From: Chrysoperla carnea
Lineage: Eukaryota > Arthropoda > Insecta > Neuroptera > Chrysopidae
Assembly: GCF_905475395.1 (NCBI RefSeq)
Contig: NC_058337.1
Location: forward strand, 111,718,368 to 111,782,367
Direction of reading: 5' to 3'
Length of the DNA: 64,000 bases
The notes beneath the pieces were generated by a model. It had not been told where the DNA came from. It did not search any database and was given only the letters and a program-made list of their open reading frames with translations. The position numbers and the translations under genes are program-made. Below, piece by piece: positions 1 to 11,629 of this stretch (positions are counted from its first letter, which is position 1; each line of letters starts with the position of its first letter).

Positions 1-660
1 TATACACATATTGATTTGAAATTTTGCACAGTCGTACAGGGTGATGGGTCACATTTCTTAAGATACTTAACCAAAATCAGAACTTTAAACTCAGCCAACT
101 ACAAATTGACAAATACGGCCGATTTTTAATATTTTTCCTAGCGTCAGAGATGGTTAGAGATATCGAAAAAAAAACTATTAGAAAAAGTTGGTTAGAATAT
201 TTTTTTATACTCATATACCGATTTTCATGACAAAATTGGCATTTTTAATTTTTCATTCTTTGGTCTTTACTCAAAATTATTTCAAGTTTATTGAAGTATT
301 TGAATACATAACATTATACACATTATCAATTTGTCCAGTTTTTTACATTCCATAGCACACTAGTTAAAAATTAAAAATAAACTTTTATAAATAGTGTGCT
401 TGGAATGAAAAAATTGGAGAAATTGATAATTTATAATAGTGTTATGTATTCAAATATTTCAATAAACTTGTAACAATTTTGAGTAAAGGCCAAACTAATG
501 AAAAAATTGAAAATGCGAATTTTGTCATGAAAATCGGTACATATGGATATAAAAAATATTCTAAGCAACTTTTTCTTAAAATTTTTTTTGGGTATTTATA
601 ACCGTCTACCTCTAAACAACGAAAAAATGAGGGAGATTTCATCTTAAATGTGACACACTG
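1..660. repeat. Foldback element, family F1, copy 1
   Basis: Two arms of roughly 200 bases read as reverse complements about a centre near 378. The left arm has TCCATAGCACACTAG and the right arm has TAGTGTGCTTGGAATG. The outer parts are also related: TTGCACAGTCGTACAGGG near the left end and ACATTTAAGATGAAAT (reverse strand) near the right. It fills the intron immediately before the last exon of ODC-like copy A. No transposase reading frame is visible, so it is a non-autonomous element. Related copies are at 1609-1930 and 25855-26115. Confidence 0.75.
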
Positions 661-780
661 TATATTTCAACAAAATTTTCAAAAAATTATTCACTGCTTA
701 CAGCTTTTAACAATATTTGAAGAAATTTATTAAAAGACAAGAGTGCCCCCAAATTACTACTTTTTAATTTTTTTCAACAG

Positions 781-1077
781 GATTTGGTAGATCCAGAAAT
801 GCATCCATCAACGATTTACGGACCAACTTGTTGGGGTGAAGATATCGTTGATAAATCAATATATTTACCACAGTTACAAATTAATGACTGGCTATATTTG
901 GAAAAATTCGGCGCTTACAAACAAGTAGTATTTACGACTTTTAATGGTTTTTCAATGCCAAAAATGTATGCAATTTGTAGTACAGCCAAATGGAATCTTT
1001 TCAAAACAGATTTTCCGAATTCTGTAAATAAAATTCATGAACATGGTGGTACCTGCATGATTATCAATAATAATTAA
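781..1077 (+). CDS. Ornithine-decarboxylase-like copy A, last exon only (partial)
   Basis: This is the final coding exon of a fold-type III PLP decarboxylase of the ODC family. It starts after a pyrimidine-rich acceptor ending TTTCAACAG and runs 297 bases to TAA, exactly the length of the last exons of copies B and C. It encodes 98 residues beginning DLVDPEMHPSTIYGPTCWGED and includes the family landmarks GPTC, NDW, FGAY and TFNGF. The Cys of GPTC corresponds to mouse C360, which reaches into the partner active site of the dimer. The next residue is Trp instead of the usual Asp (mouse D361). The C-terminus is more diverged than in B and C (ends GGTCMIINNN). An AATAAA at 1131-1136 is a likely polyadenylation signal. 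Earlier exons would lie left of the window, because 1-780 holds only intron and repeat. Whether copy A is intact cannot be judged here. Confidence 0.85.
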   Translation, partial: DLVDPEMHPSTIYGPTCWGEDIVDKSIYLPQLQINDWLYLEKFGAYKQVVFTTFNGFSMPKMYAICSTAKWNLFKTDFPNSVNKIHEHGGTCMIINNN

Positions 1078-1608
1078 GAAAATTGTAAATTATTTTATAT
1101 TAATTAATTACTTAATATATTTTATTCTATAATAAATGACGTAATAATACTAATTTAATCTAAACACCTAAATATCTCGTTTTGTCGTCAACCAATCGAA
1201 AAATAACTTACACAAAAATTGCAAAATTTAATGGGAAGCGTCTTATTCTGTCATCAGATTGGACTTAGTTCTTCGGGTTTCTTTAATATCCAGTTTAGAT
1301 CCTAAACGGTAAGAGATATAAAAGAACACTTTAAATTAGAAAGTTTATCCTTATAAGAAAAACTAGCAATTTTTGTTTAAAATATTTTTTCGATAATCCT
1401 CAGCTTCATTCTCGTCAGCTTCGTCATTATTGCATTTAATCGAAAGAAAACACGTTAACTACAGAAAAAAGCTTTAGCCACTAGGTCCAATCTGATGTCA
1501 GAACATGATATCCCCTCATCAAATTCTGTAACTTTTGTTTCAACTGCAAGTTATTTTCATTTTCTTGTTTAAACAAATATTAGAAGACATATCGGTCAAA
1601 TAGTCAAT

Positions 1609-1930
1609 AGGTCTTTACTCAAAATTATAACAAGTTTATTGAAGTATTTGAATACATAACATTAAATTATCAATTTGTCCAGTTTTTTACATTCCATAGC
1701 ACACTAGTTAAAAATTAAAAATAAACTTTTATAAATAGTGTGATTGGAATGAAAAAACTGGAGAAATTGATAATTTATAATAGTGTTATGTATTCAAATA
1801 TTTCAATAAACTTGTAACAATTTTGACTAAAGGCCAAAATAATGAAAAAATTGAAAATGCGAATTTTGTCATGAAAATCGGTATATGGATATAAAAAATA
1901 TTCTAAGCAACTTTTTCTTAAAATTTATAA
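1609..1930. repeat. Foldback element, family F1, copy 2
   Basis: Nearly base-for-base the core of the copy at 240-600, including the central AACTAGTGTGCTATGGAATG (reverse strand) and its mirrored arm. It lacks the outermost segments of copy 1, so it is a shorter or end-truncated member. No coding content. Confidence 0.75.
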
Positions 1931-2517
1931 GTAAATCGTCATAGTCGTATAAGTCACAAACAATTCGTGATACTTACTATTAGTTTACAAAAAAGGTAGG
2001 TAATTTAATTTTCTATAATAAAGACTATTACCATTTTTGGTCTAAAGTGTACGATTATAGAGATATAGCCTAAAACGGTTTTCCTTAAGATGGAGTCACT
2101 TCCCCCGCCTATTTTTGTAAGAATTTTGTGCATTTAGGTACATTCAGTATGTGATACTGAACCTATTTAAATAATAAAATAACTCCTGTAATTTAGTGCA
2201 TTATGGACAATAATAACTAGCCTGTAGTATATAGCATATTTTATATTAAATAAATATTACACTTGATTTTAATACATTCTCTATTTACAATATCGTCCGC
2301 GTCGTCTATAAATCTTAAATATTTAACAGGTAGTGAGATAATACATTAAATATTTAACAGGTAGTGCGAATACAATAACAAAATAATTTATATAAAACTA
2401 TGAAGGGGTTATGATTTACAAAATTAAAGAATATTTAACGCGCTAAATACTTGATGCATGTGCAGAACGCGCGAGAAAATCTCTCATCAAGCGACATTTG
2501 TTTCTCGTCTTCAACGA

Positions 2518-3181
2518 TTAGCCCAGAAAAGAAAGACAATAAAAAAGTCGATCTGCTTAAAAAATCCAAGTGAAGTTTTTTCACCGGGATTATCTTAATT
2601 TGGATGTAAGAAATTACCTAAGAAAAGTCCATTACAAAATCATGTGCGCAAAAAAAAAAAAAATTCTGGGTCAAAAGTCGTGAAAATAGGGTTTTTTTAA
2701 ATATTTCGTAAACTATTAAGTTTATCGCAGATTTAGTTCTTATAAAATTTTTTCGCGAGTGGCTTTTATGTAAAAATAGTTCGGTACAAAATATCCGTGG
2801 AAGCAATAGTTCTCAAGATATTTAGCTGAAAAAATATCCAAAAAATTATTAAAAAATAAAATGTTTAAAAAAAATATTTATAATATTTTAAAAAATTAAA
2901 AATTTTATTTTAATTTTATTAATTTATGAAATATTTTTGATATTTTTCGCGTAAAGTATGCGATTTACTCTAACTTTTCTCAGTGAAATATTTTGAAAAC
3001 TATTGCTTCTGCGGAAATTTGGTACAGAACCTTTTTTGTGTAAAAGTAACTCGCAAACAAATTTTATAATAACTAAAACTGCAATACGTAAACTTAATGG
3101 TTTACGATGTATATGAAAAGAACATATTTTCGCAACTTAGATTTTTTTATGCAGAGAAACCTTTATTTTCCTGGGCTAGGT
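2518..3181. repeat. Large imperfect inverted repeat (foldback element)
   Basis: The left end reads TTAGCCCAGAAAAG and the right end, on the reverse strand, CTAGCCCAGGAAAAT. Inner blocks also mirror: AAAAAATCCAAGT against AAAAAATCTAAGT, and GCAATAGTTCTCAAGATATTT against its complement near 2985-3006. Arms are some 300 bases with an AT-only centre near 2850-2940. Sequence between the matching blocks has decayed. A 13-base A run near 2650 interrupts the left arm. Confidence 0.7.
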
Positions 3182-3329
3182 ATCCAAAATTTTTTTTTTT
3201 TTCAATGAAAAAAAACCAATATTCCAATTAGAAAATAACAATTGTTTATAAGTTATATAAAAAATTTTTTGTTTATGTAAAATTGATACTTTTTATTTAT
3301 AGCTGGTGAGTTAATTGCATCAATGTGAC

Positions 3330-3917
3330 CAGGGCCGGATTTAAATTTCTGCCGCCCTGGGGCGCTGAAGAAAATGCCGCCCTATGACTGAAATTTTATT
3401 TTAATAGTTTTGATATCTTATTTAAAAAAATTAGAATAACTAATTAATTGCAGAAAATTTATTATGTATTACATATTATTTATTACTGTTCTTTTAAATT
3501 TAAATTAATTGGTGTTATTGGATAATTCTCCAATTTAAGGAAAATTCATTGATCAATTAAAGTTTCTGTTATCAAAAAGACATAGATAATTTGAAAATAT
3601 TTTTAATGCTTCAAAAAAACTATATTTCTGGAATTGATAAAATATCAAATTTTATTTTTGCAAACCTTTATGGAAATAAATTAATTAAACTATTTTAATA
3701 GTTTTCACTTAAATTTCCTATATTATAATATACAAAATTTTGATTTGATACATAATGCATAAATTATATTTCTTGAAAAATAAAATGTTTATTTAAAAGA
3801 ATTAGTTAATTATATATTGTATTGAAAATATTTTTTCACTTTCCAATTTTTGCCGCCCTAGAAAATTTGCCGCCCTGGGCACTAGCCCAGACTGCCCCTA
3901 GTGTAAATCCACCACTG
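3330..3917. mobile_element. Non-autonomous hAT-type transposon with intact 8-bp target duplication
   Basis: The element begins CAGGGCCGGATTTAAA and ends TAAATCCACCACTG, giving hAT-type terminal inverted repeats starting with CAG. It is flanked on both sides by the identical 8-mer AATGTGAC (3322-3329 and 3918-3925), the 8-bp target duplication expected of hAT transposases. Subterminal GCCGCCCT repeats occur at both ends. The roughly 590-base interior is AT-rich with no transposase frame, so it must have been moved in trans. Confidence 0.88.
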
Positions 3918-4224
3918 AATGTGACAGCGTGGTAGTCACGTAAAGCACGAATACATATAGCAACTGACTTTTATCAATATTTGATTTTTTTTTCTTTATT
4001 TGTACATTTAAACTCAAATATTTAAAATTATACGCTATATATTATGTTATTACGTAATATTATATCTTCTATTTTATTTATTTTTTATTTCCAACTTTTA
4101 GGAAGTGATTAAAAATTAATAGAAAGTTTCTACCATTTTCTTCTAATAAAAACTTTTTTCTCGTTTTTAAATTGTTAAAAACAATTTTAGATTTAGGGTT
4201 AAAATTATATATATATATATAGTA

Positions 4225-4465
4225 CCTTATTTTCAACTTTGATGATGAATTTTGTTATTACTTCTTGAATGTAGACGAAAAATGAGAATACAATTTTTCG
4301 ATATATGCCTTGGTTTTTGAAATATCGAAAGCTAAATAATTAAACGAAATTTTCAATTTTCGATATTTTGAAAAATACTCCAGATATCGAAAAATTTTAT
4401 TCTAAGTTTTCTTCTTATATGGTCAAATTATAACATAATTCACCATCAAAATTGAAAATAAAATT
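4225..4465. repeat. Foldback element of about 240 bases
   Basis: The left arm TATTTTCAACTTTGATGATG is mirrored by CACCATCAAAATTGAAAATA on the right. Matching ATTTTTCGATAT blocks sit nearer the centre at about 4345. A short (AT)n run precedes it. No open frame. Confidence 0.65.
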
Positions 4466-4594
4466 TTTTTTTAATTTGTGTCCCCACTACCGTTTTCAAC
4501 ATCCTTAATTAGTCGGGCACAACGGGTTTTATTTGTTTTACAATAATTTATTAAGATTTTAACTTTAATTTAAATAGTTTCTTTTTGTTTTAGA

Positions 4595-4700
4595 TTAAAA
4601 AAGTGTTAAATATGCCTACTTTTGTATTCATTTATTCATTAAAATACTCGGGCAACCCCCTCCCCTCCGCCCAAACTTTTCAGAACTGATTTAAACTTAG
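4595..4700. repeat. Short dispersed repeat, inverted partner at 8120-8215
   Basis: The blocks AAATATGCCTACTTTTG and CTCGGGCAACCCCC reappear in reverse orientation inside the third intron of ODC-like copy B (GGGGTTGCCCGATTATT followed by AAAAGTAGGCATATTT). They are two members of one unclassified family. Confidence 0.55.
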
Positions 4701-5149
4701 TCCAAATTCAAAAAGTCTCATGACCGCACTCTTACTTTAAAAATAACTATAAAAATACCATTCAAATTTAAAATGGCGACCGGAAAATTCAATTTTTGTT
4801 AAATATACTGATTTTGAATCTCGATAAGATAAAACACGAATAAGCAAATACATTCGGAAAATGATATTGTTTTGGAGGTTTTCGAAGTTTCTGAATCCAA
4901 ATCTGAAATTAAAAATGTGAAAAATAAAATGGTGGCTGGAAAATTCAGTTTTTAGACAAAAAAACCTATTTTCACAAAAAAAAAATAAGCCAGATATTTC
5001 TTTTTTCTTTAAAAGTTTTTTTTACATATGTTTAAAATTTAATTTTTGTCTTTATATTACAAAATTATATTAAATATTATAATATTCATTAAGTTTAAAA
5101 CGGTGTTCTATATTACATGCTATACTGGTCCATGGGTACAATTCTTTCC

Positions 5150-5545
5150 CCTAGGTATATCTTAAATAATTAATTGCATTGCTTACATTTTAATTAAATT
5201 ACTCTATATAAGGTAATAAAATTTATGACGTTATTGAATGTATAAACTGTGCATATATTGAATTGCTTTCAGATATTTTCTGCTTTTTTCTTGCACGCGA
5301 ATTTTTTTATAAGATACGAGAAATTCTCGGAAAAATTTTCTTTAATATTATATAACAATTTGTTAGAGCTATTATTAGGATGTATAGAAACTTGTTTGAG
5401 GTTTATAATAGTTTTTTCATTTGTTTCTCGTACAGTTTCATTGTAGTTTGGTGCAATTGTATTATTCTGTGATTCGCGTTGCTCAAAAGTTCCTTTATTA
5501 ATTGATTTCTTTCAATTTTTTTGGTGTCTTTAAAGTTAAATAAAA
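5150..5545 (+). promoter_or_regulatory. Duplicated 5' flank of ODC-like copy B (promoter and 5' UTR region)
   Basis: This stretch is closely similar to 11630-12061 upstream of copy C, so the promoter region was duplicated with the gene. A TATATAAG at 5205-5212 could be a TATA box, which would put the start of transcription near 5235-5240. The corresponding place in copy C reads ACTATAATAAGG and is weaker. The last bases before the start codon, GTTAAATAAAAATG, are the same in both copies. No long ATG-initiated frame precedes the gene. Confidence 0.45.
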
Positions 5546-8500
5546 ATGAACGCTAATTGTATGAACCCGGAAAGTCGAAATGTGGTACAAATGATTATCG
5601 ATAAATTCGAAGAGAAAGATGCATTCCATTTAATTAACATAGATGATCTTGTAAATAAATACACAGAATTCCAAGAAGTTTTACCTAAAGTATTCCCATT
5701 TTATGGTAAGAAAAATTTTTAAATTATTATTACGAAATATTCTTGTTAAAATTAAAGAAGAATTGTTGATATTTTCATTTTATTTTCTTAAAATAAAGCA
5801 TCACCCGTACTAAAAATAACTCAAGAGTATGGCTATCGAATTATTGAATTATATATTGATTATGCAGTTTGAGATACTATAAGAATTTTCAGAGACCTAA
5901 ATTTTTGAAAATAAGGGAGAATAATCGTATTTCTTAACTTCAAAAAGCCAATGTATCAATTTTATTTACTTTTGTTTTAAATTTTCAAACTCAAAGGAAC
6001 AAAAAATATTTGTTTTAACAAATTATTATTAATTTTTTCACTATTATTCAAATGATATTTTCGTCTATTTGTACTTCGGTATAATAAATAACTAATAAAT
6101 AAATAATTAATTTCCGAAATCAAATTTTTTCTTGTTAATAAAAATTATCATTTATAAATATAAATAATAAATTATTATATATATAAATAATAAATATATT
6201 ATATAATTAATTTAATTTTATGACAATAAAATTAAGTTAATACACGCAAATATAAAAATCATAAATTTATTTGATTTGCACAAAAATGAATAAAAACTCC
6301 ATGAAATTAACATAATTTGTAAGTTTGGTACAGAAATTTATATGGACGTTTTCAGCAACTCTGTATAGTACGATTTAGGATAACATAATAGGCACAATTA
6401 TAAAAATCAAATAACTTCTATAATTACTTAAAAATATTTTATAAAATTTGCTCTTGAAACGTTTAGAAAAATATCAATATGATTATCCTTCCTAGGAAAT
6501 AAATACAAAAAATGTCATAGGCTCCACCTTCCCCGGCTGGTATTCTATAAATTCTAAAATATTTCTATAGTTGCAATTCATACCTTGAAGAGATGCATGC
6601 TGTTCTCTGTCCTGACCTTCCAACCCTTCCGGGCTACACTTCTGCCTACGGCCCTGATATCGCCCAACCTTTGTAATTAAATATAGATACGTTTGGTAAT
6701 TTTGATTTTTTTTAATCAATGTGTAATTCATACCACCTGTTCTAATTGGACTTTTAAAAGATTTTCCTTTTTTTGTAGCTGTGAAATGCAACAATGATGT
6801 AGTGATATTAAAAGTACTGGCAGCTTTGGGTATTGGATTCGATTGCGCTACAAAAAATGAAATTCAAACTATGCTATCGCTAGGTGTTTCACCAGATAAA
6901 ATTATCTATTCACATCCAATTAAACAAGAGCCACATCTTCAATATGCTGCCTCCGTAAATGTGGGAATGATGACATTTGATTGTATACCTGAGTTACATA
7001 AAATTAAGCAATATTATCCATCTGCAAAATTACTAATACGATTTAGCTGTGATGACGAAAAATGTGTGCATAAGTTTGGCGACAAATATGGCTGTAGTCC
7101 TGATAATGGTAATTATAGCTTTATCATTTCTTTTTCAGATATCTTATAAAGTTGCAAACAGACACGAAGGCGAACACCAAAGAACGAAAATACCAAACAT
7201 CATATAACATCACAAGGTGAATAAAATCGATTCGAACATTGATACTCTGGAATTTTTTCATTGTTATTTGGTGTGTGCCTCTTAGTGTCTGGTCGTAGAA
7301 TAATAAGAGAGTTTACTTGCGTGTGCCAGAAAAAACCCGAATACGGTAGATAGTTCTAGCAAAAAGTAGAACCAAGTATTCCATCACACTTATACGCTAT
7401 AAACATAGCCTTTTCGAATTCAAGTAATAAAATATATGTTCAATTCTATTTACAGAAGCATTTGAGCTATTTTGCGTCGCCCAATCATTAAAATTAAATG
7501 TTGTCGGAGTATCATTTCATGTTGGAAGTATTTCTCGAGACTATAACACGTACACATATGCAATAAAGAGGTCGCAAAAGTTATTTGCATTAGGGAAATC
7601 GATGGGATTTAATATGGTTCTATTGGATATTGGAGGTGGTTTTCCTGGTTACAATCAAAATGAGTTTCGGAAAATTGGAAGGATTGTTAATGATTCATTG
7701 GAAACATATTTTTCTTGTGAAAACATACAAGTTATAGCAGAACCTGGCCGGTATTTTGTTGAATCAGCTGTAACTGCGGCATGTCGAATAACTTGTATGA
7801 AAAAACGAGCAGAAAATATTTCGTATTACTTAAATGATGGATTATGTGGGTCATTGGCATTTTCTAACTTTTATAGTGACCCGTATGAGTTTAAAATTTT
7901 AAAAGTAGGTTAATTTTTATTTCTAAGGTCTATTTTCTTCATTTATTGCTAACCGAGAAATGAATCGATACCACTTTAAATATCAATACAAATTAGAAAA
8001 AAAAATTTCTCAAAAACATAAAAATACCAAAAAATACTAGAAATTCAGAGCAATTTTTCCTAGTTTTTTATGTTTTCTGGCCAATTTCGGGTAAAAAGGT
8101 TTGATTTTTTTATATGAAGTTGCCTAAGTCTAAATCAATTCTGAAAATTTTAGGGGGGTTGCCCGATTATTTAAATAAATAAATGACTCCAAAAGTAGGC
8201 ATATTTAACATTGGTCTTATGGGAAAACGATAGAATGGATTATATATTTTCATAGGCGCTAGGCTTGTACTACCTTAACAGTGAAATTAATTTTACGATT
8301 ATATAACTAACATTATATATTTTAACAGGACTTAAAAGACATGAAATTATACTCATCAATAATTTATGGGCCAACTTGTTGGGGTGAAGATATTGTAGAT
8401 AAATCAATACATTTGCCACAGCTACAAATAAATGATTGGTTATACTTGGATAATTTTGGTGCTTACAAACAAGGATTTGTAACAACCTTCAATGGTTTTT

Positions 8501-8625
8501 CAAGTCCAAAGATGTATGCAATATGTAGCACACAGAAATGGAAACTTTTCAAAGCGGATTTTCCAATTTCTAAGTATAAAATTCAAAAAGATGGTACCTG
8601 TATAATTATCGATAATAATTTATAA
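5546..8625 (+). CDS. Ornithine-decarboxylase-like protein, copy B (complete, 4 exons)
   Basis: Exons 5546-5705, 6779-7108, 7456-7904 and 8329-8625 join in frame to 411 residues, close to animal ODC length minus its C-terminal degron. The fold is an N-terminal PLP-binding barrel followed by a beta domain, acting as a cytosolic dimer. Visible motifs: FPFYAVKCN with PLP lysine K56; FDCATKNEIQ; SFHVGS with H185 and phosphate-binding S188; LDIGGGFPG (loop 223-225); EPGRY 259-263; GPTC with C330; FGAY; TFNGF. Departures: W331 replaces the substrate-binding Asp (mouse D361). Ungapped alignment puts Y303 at mouse D332, with an Asp two residues later. C294 replaces mouse Y323. PLP chemistry looks possible, but ornithine binding is doubtful. 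The gene could be a decarboxylase for another amino acid or a non-catalytic regulator, though unlike antizyme inhibitor it keeps the lysine. AATAAA at 8774-8779 is a likely poly(A) signal. Confidence 0.92.
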
Positions 8626-8818
8626 AGAAAAGTTATTTTATTCATTAACATTAATTTTTTCATGACTGTATATACAAAAAGCTGAAGCTTAAAATGTCAA
8701 GTGTGTGATACTGTTTATTGCTAATTTATTTTAAGTAAACAAACATAATTGTAAAATTTTAATTATTTTTTATAATAAAAATATAAAATAGTCAACGACA
8801 TTTAAAATATTTCTTTTT

Positions 8819-9410
8819 ATACCATGTATATATGAAATATATATCAAGGTATACTAAGTTTAGTCCCAAATTTGTTACGCTTAAAAATATTGATGCTACG
8901 AACAAAATTATGTTATAGATGTTCATGAAATCCATTTCTAGTTGTCCTTTGGACTGTCCGCCCGTCTGTCTGTCAGTCGACACGATAACTCAAAAACGAA
9001 AAAATATCACAAGCTGTAATTTTTATAGCGTGCTTGGGACATAAAAGGTGAGTCAAGCTCGTAAACATAGGTCAATTGGGTCTTGGGTCCATAGGACCCA
9101 TCTTGTAAACCGTTAGAGATAGAACAAAAGTTTAAATGTAAAAAATGCTCCTCTAAAAACAACTTTTGTTTGAGACATTTTTTCGTAAACAACACTGTTT
9201 ACCCGTGAGAGTGCAAATTCTATAATATTTATTATATGGAAATATCAGTAAGTGTCTATGATATGTATGTATGTGTGGATATCTAAGAGTGACTATCTTT
9301 CTTTACTTATATGAAGTAAAAAAACAAACGATTGCGGAATTAACACTGTCTATACATGGTATTTCAACAATTAACTCAATCAATTGATTGTTTTCACTTG
9401 TTTAATGGTA
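8819..9410 (+). mobile_element. Interspersed repeat family M, copy 1
   Basis: Starts ATACCATGTATA and carries the inverse TATACATGGTAT at 9351-9362. It then continues with a short conserved tail (CAACAATTAACTCAAT) seen in the other copies. The body has a GTCTGTCTGTCAG block and the shared phrases TTTAGTCCCAAATTTGT, CAAAAGTTTAAATGTAAAAA and CACTGTTTACCCGTGAG. Other copies are at 26171-26800 and 38435-38950, with a 3' fragment at 10219-10300. No transposase is visible. Confidence 0.75.
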
Positions 9411-9625
9411 AATGTGCATCAAATAAGAAAGAATCTTATTTAATATACAGAGATATTAAATTTCGATAATTTGAATTCAGCATGCTTTTGTAAGCAGCCT
9501 CTCATTTTCCCCAAATTTATTTCCCATTAAATATAGGTACTTCCCTAAATATGGCGTTTAAAATCAAACATTCAGAGCAATGGTGCATGTATCATTGCTC
9601 TATATGAACCAGACGGATCAAGAAG

Positions 9626-9688
9626 AAGCAACCGGTTTGAACCAACCGGTTCAAGAAAAGCAACCGGTTTGAACCAACCGGTTGAAGA
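9626..9688. repeat. Two tandem copies of a palindrome-rich unit of about 31 bases
   Basis: The block AAGCAACCGGTTTGAACC, followed by AACCGGTTCAAGAA, occurs twice head to tail. Within each unit AACCGGTT is a perfect palindrome, so the tract has four AACCGGTT sites. GC content is well above the surroundings. Confidence 0.75.
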
Positions 9689-9934
9689 AGCCGAGATATG
9701 GAGGGGTGGAAAAATATTAATAATATTATAATTCCATTATATGTAATAATCTTTTTTACATGAGTTACTGCGATTAACAATTTTTAACATACTAGATGGA
9801 ATAAGATCTGGTATAAGATCTGGATGGTACAAGAGTATAAAGAAAAAGTTGATTTTAAGCAGTGTTTGCAATTTACAGTTTTTTTGGCTGAATATTTGAT
9901 TCTTTTCTTTTTAAGATTAGGTTGGTTAAAATAC

Positions 9935-10440
9935 GTCAGACACCTAAGAGCGGTTACGGTATTTGCTTTGAAAAGTGCGTATTCCCAAAAATTACTGATT
10001 TTAAAATTATTTTAAGAAAATTTTCTTTAAATCATTTTTCATGTCTTTTTAGCCACATAAATTAGATTTGCTGAACAATTTTCACGTAGCCAGCACATCG
10101 CCACATCACTTCACACACCATTTCAGTGGGACTGTAACTTTTATATGATTCCTAGAATGTAATTTTGTATATTTTAAATTTATACGTTACATATATTATG
10201 TATGTGTTTGTTTGTTTATCTTTCTTAACTTATATGACGTAAAAAAACAAACGAACGCGTAATCAACACTGTCTCTACATGGTATTTCAACAAATAACTC
10301 CCGAATTTTCCCGTTGCTAGCTAACACCGCGCCATACATTATTATAATAAAAAAAAAAACCTATTCAATCATTTTAGCGGGACTGTAAATTTTTCCTATA
10401 ATGTAATTTTAATTTCCCAGAAGGTTGCTTTATTAGCGCG
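9935..10440 (+). mobile_element. Decayed composite element related to the one at 38185-39014
   Basis: CACCTAAGAGCGGTTACGG at the left resembles the terminal CACCTGAGAGCGATTGCG of the 38 kb element. Bases 10219-10300 match the 3' end of family M. AATGTAATTTTAATTTCCCA with GGTTGC and GCGCGG near 10395-10440 mirrors the other terminal region. An internal duplication (GGGACTGTAA followed by AATGTAATTTT) occurs near 10125 and 10375. The order of pieces suggests one old, rearranged copy. Confidence 0.5.
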
Positions 10441-11629
10441 GATCTTGTGTTTAATATTATATATATTGTGGAAACCCACCCACGTACAAAATAGTCTACG
10501 AGTACAAAACAGTCTACTAGTCAAGTTTACTAGTACGCGATGTCTTATATAAACACTGACGGAAAAAAATTATCTAATTATAGATAATTCTCAAGATCTT
10601 AACCCTGCCCCATAGTCTGCTCTTTTTTTTTACTCCTTGCATACAAAATTTTTACCATTTTCTTCTAATCTATAAAAACTTTATTGATCTTGAAATAACT
10701 GTTTTTTATTTAAAATTGATAAATTGCATTACCCTTAGCAATTTTGAAAAGATAATTATTAATTACCTGGAAATCTACTGCATTTAAAATTAAAATAAAG
10801 ATATAAATCTTTCCGGCAAAACATTTCAATCGATAGGGGAAAACATTTAGTTCAGAAGAGATAAAACCGACTTTACAAATCTGTAAGCTTTATAGTGTCT
10901 ATATAGCGTATTTTAAAAAATTTGAAATTAAATAATATAAGCTTGGAAATTTTTTCAAAAATTTGTTTCTAACCCAAAATTATCAAGATGAGGTTCAGTA
11001 TCTTGAAATAAATAAAGTGTTAAATTTATATACAATGCCAGATTGGATATGCAAGCGAACATATATACTGTAGTATATTATACAGGGTGTGTACTTAAGC
11101 TGGCTACATATGGAAAACTTTTTTATTATAAGGTTTACGAAAATAAGTTATTCTTTATAAAAATCTCTGCTTTCGAAAATATTAACATTCAGCTATTTAC
11201 TCTTGACAACGAATGTACAGAGTGTCTAAAAATTGAAAGAGTTCGACAGGAATATTAATGGCCGTATAGATTTTTAGACCATTTAGAACAGATAATAAGA
11301 GAAACAGTTTAAGAAATCACTTCCGAGATATGTAGGAATGTATTTAAAGAATTTTGAAATAACAATTTCATGTATGGAATATAATAAAACTTTTTACAAT
11401 AAAATGTAAATCACTAAAGATCAAATATTTTAATAAACAATTAAATTGCCTATAAAAAGTTACTGCACCATATTTGAAAAAAAGGAAAAAACCTTTATTT
11501 TCGGATTCAGCAGAAAAAACTACGCTGAAAATCATAAGTCGTTTTCGTGGTACTCAATCGGCCACGAAAACCGGTTCAGCTGCCAGAGTAATCTTCATAG
11601 AGCTAATTAGCCCAGGTTATAAACCTTTC

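Larger units (their letters stand above)
1078..5149. other. Intergenic stretch between ODC-like copies A and B, no gene seen
   Basis: About 4 kb without any credible coding frame. It holds the copy A poly(A) signal, the foldbacks at 1609-1930, 2518-3181 and 4225-4465, a hAT-type element at 3330-3917, and a short repeat at 4595-4700. The parts between (1137-1608, 1931-2517, 4700-5149) are plain AT-rich DNA in which I recognise nothing. A homonucleotide A run lies near 2650 and a T run near 3191. Confidence 0.7.
8626..11629. other. Intergenic stretch between ODC-like copies B and C, no gene seen
   Basis: Holds the 3' UTR of copy B (to about 8800), an inner-module repeat (8819-9410), a small palindromic tandem repeat (9626-9688) and a decayed composite element (9935-10440). 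From 10440 to 11629 I see only AT-rich sequence. The small open frames here have no recognisable product. Confidence 0.65.

Noticed and set aside
5225-5245. Six-codon upstream frame MTLLNV before copy B (MTLLDV before copy C)
   Set aside because: Attractive because polyamine genes use short regulatory upstream frames. However, it lies only about 20 bases after the likely TATA box and so probably upstream of the transcription start.
5249-5446. Open frame MHILNCFQIFSAFF... upstream of copy B and its counterpart at 11725-11907
   Set aside because: Both begin with GTG, not ATG, and diverge after a few residues with different ends. The similarity is explained by duplication of the promoter and 5' UTR.
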